The translations under genes and the position numbers were made by a program. A stretch of 5,665 nucleotides of DNA from Bryobacterales bacterium (GTDB lineage Bacteria; Cyanobacteriota; Vampirovibrionia; Obscuribacterales; Obscuribacteraceae): assembly GCA_903970295.1 (NCBI GenBank), contig CAJCHQ010000613.1:1-5665 (forward strand), written 5' to 3'. Under the pieces are notes generated by a model. The model made no database searches and was not told where the DNA came from. It saw nothing but the letters and a program-made list of their open reading frames with translations. This document shows positions 5,348-5,665 of this stretch, one piece after another. Positions within the stretch are counted from its first letter, which is position 1. Each line of letters starts with the position of its first letter.

Positions 5348-5665
5348 ATGTCCGTTCATCCAATCACTTCTTGTTTTCCTGACAATGTCCAGGAATTGAC
5401 TGAACGCCAAGCGAGTCCGTCTGTCAGTTCCAAGATTCGCCAGCACATAGCGAAGTTGCCACCAGGACTGCCGTTTTGCTCAGGCGATCTGCTTGCGTAC
5501 GGCACCAGATCTACGGTCGATCAGACTTTGAAGCGCATTCTTGGCGAAGGTCGGATCGTGCGCGTGGTTCGCGGAGTGTATATGAGACAGAAGCCCAATG
5601 GCGAAATGCTTTCGTCTATCGATGTGGCAAGAGCAAAAGCGAAAGCGTTCAATCGCGAACTTTTG
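5348..5665 (+). CDS. AbiEi/DUF6088-like winged-helix protein, possible antitoxin (3' partial)
   Basis: The ATG at 5348 follows a strong Shine-Dalgarno site, AGGAGGT (5335-5341), six bases away; the frame then stays open to the window edge, giving 106 residues. Residues 1-25 are a variable leader. Residues 26-80 match the N-terminal winged helix of DUF6088/AbiEi-type proteins: SSKIRQHIAKLPPGLPF, then SGDLLAYGTRSTVDQTL as the recognition part, then LGEGRIVRVVRGVY as the wing. In such systems this domain binds the operon's own promoter and represses it, and a nucleotidyltransferase-like toxin (AbiEii) is often encoded next. That gene would lie beyond the window, so the toxin-antitoxin assignment is unproven; a lone transcription regulator is also possible. 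Confidence 0.75.
   Translation, partial: MSVHPITSCFPDNVQELTERQASPSVSSKIRQHIAKLPPGLPFCSGDLLAYGTRSTVDQTLKRILGEGRIVRVVRGVYMRQKPNGEMLSSIDVARAKAKAFNRELL

Overview
The window is bacterial. Genes are closely packed and mostly on the + strand, with recognisable Shine-Dalgarno sites and base composition near 50% G+C by eye. No gene here fixes the phylum. The two-component/c-di-GMP genes and the transposase-like gene would fit an environmental Gram-negative or a non-photosynthetic cyanobacterial relative, but that is only an impression.

Left part (1-3006): the window opens in the proline-rich, probably disordered C-terminus of a gene that starts outside. Then comes a signalling operon of three genes. 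The first two are paralogous single-domain response regulators (360-851 and 955-1320). The third is a large response regulator with the order Hpt-like, degenerate receiver (Asp replaced by Glu), intact receiver, GGDEF (1330-3006). The GGDEF domain keeps its active-site motif and an RxxD inhibitory site, so the likely output is cyclic di-GMP. The sensor kinase is not in the window. The two small receivers are natural phosphate partners for the Hpt-like domain, and the second one is in the same reading frame as the cyclase, separated by a single TGA.

Middle (3007-4365): a 225-base gap holds two inverted repeats built on ATCGG/CCGAT and a promoter-like element. It is followed by an unusual 377-residue protein. 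This has the zinc-ribbon/helical N-terminus and the extreme C-terminal motif of an IS1595/ISXO2-type transposase, but a charged linker and a winged helix resembling the DprA C-terminal domain replace the DDE catalytic core. It reads as a transposase turned into a DNA-binding protein.

Right part (4355-5665): a minus-strand alpha/beta hydrolase converges on the transposase-like gene with an 11-base overlap. Divergent from the hydrolase, after 108 bases, begins an AbiEi/DUF6088-like winged-helix protein, cut by the window edge and a possible antitoxin of a type IV toxin-antitoxin pair. The most striking unlisted signal is a 37-base element upstream of both the transposase-like gene and the AbiEi-like gene. 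It has TTGAACT and ACGTTTTAC blocks at identical spacing, resembling an ECF-sigma promoter (GAAC-N17-CGTT), and suggests that the two genes are co-regulated.
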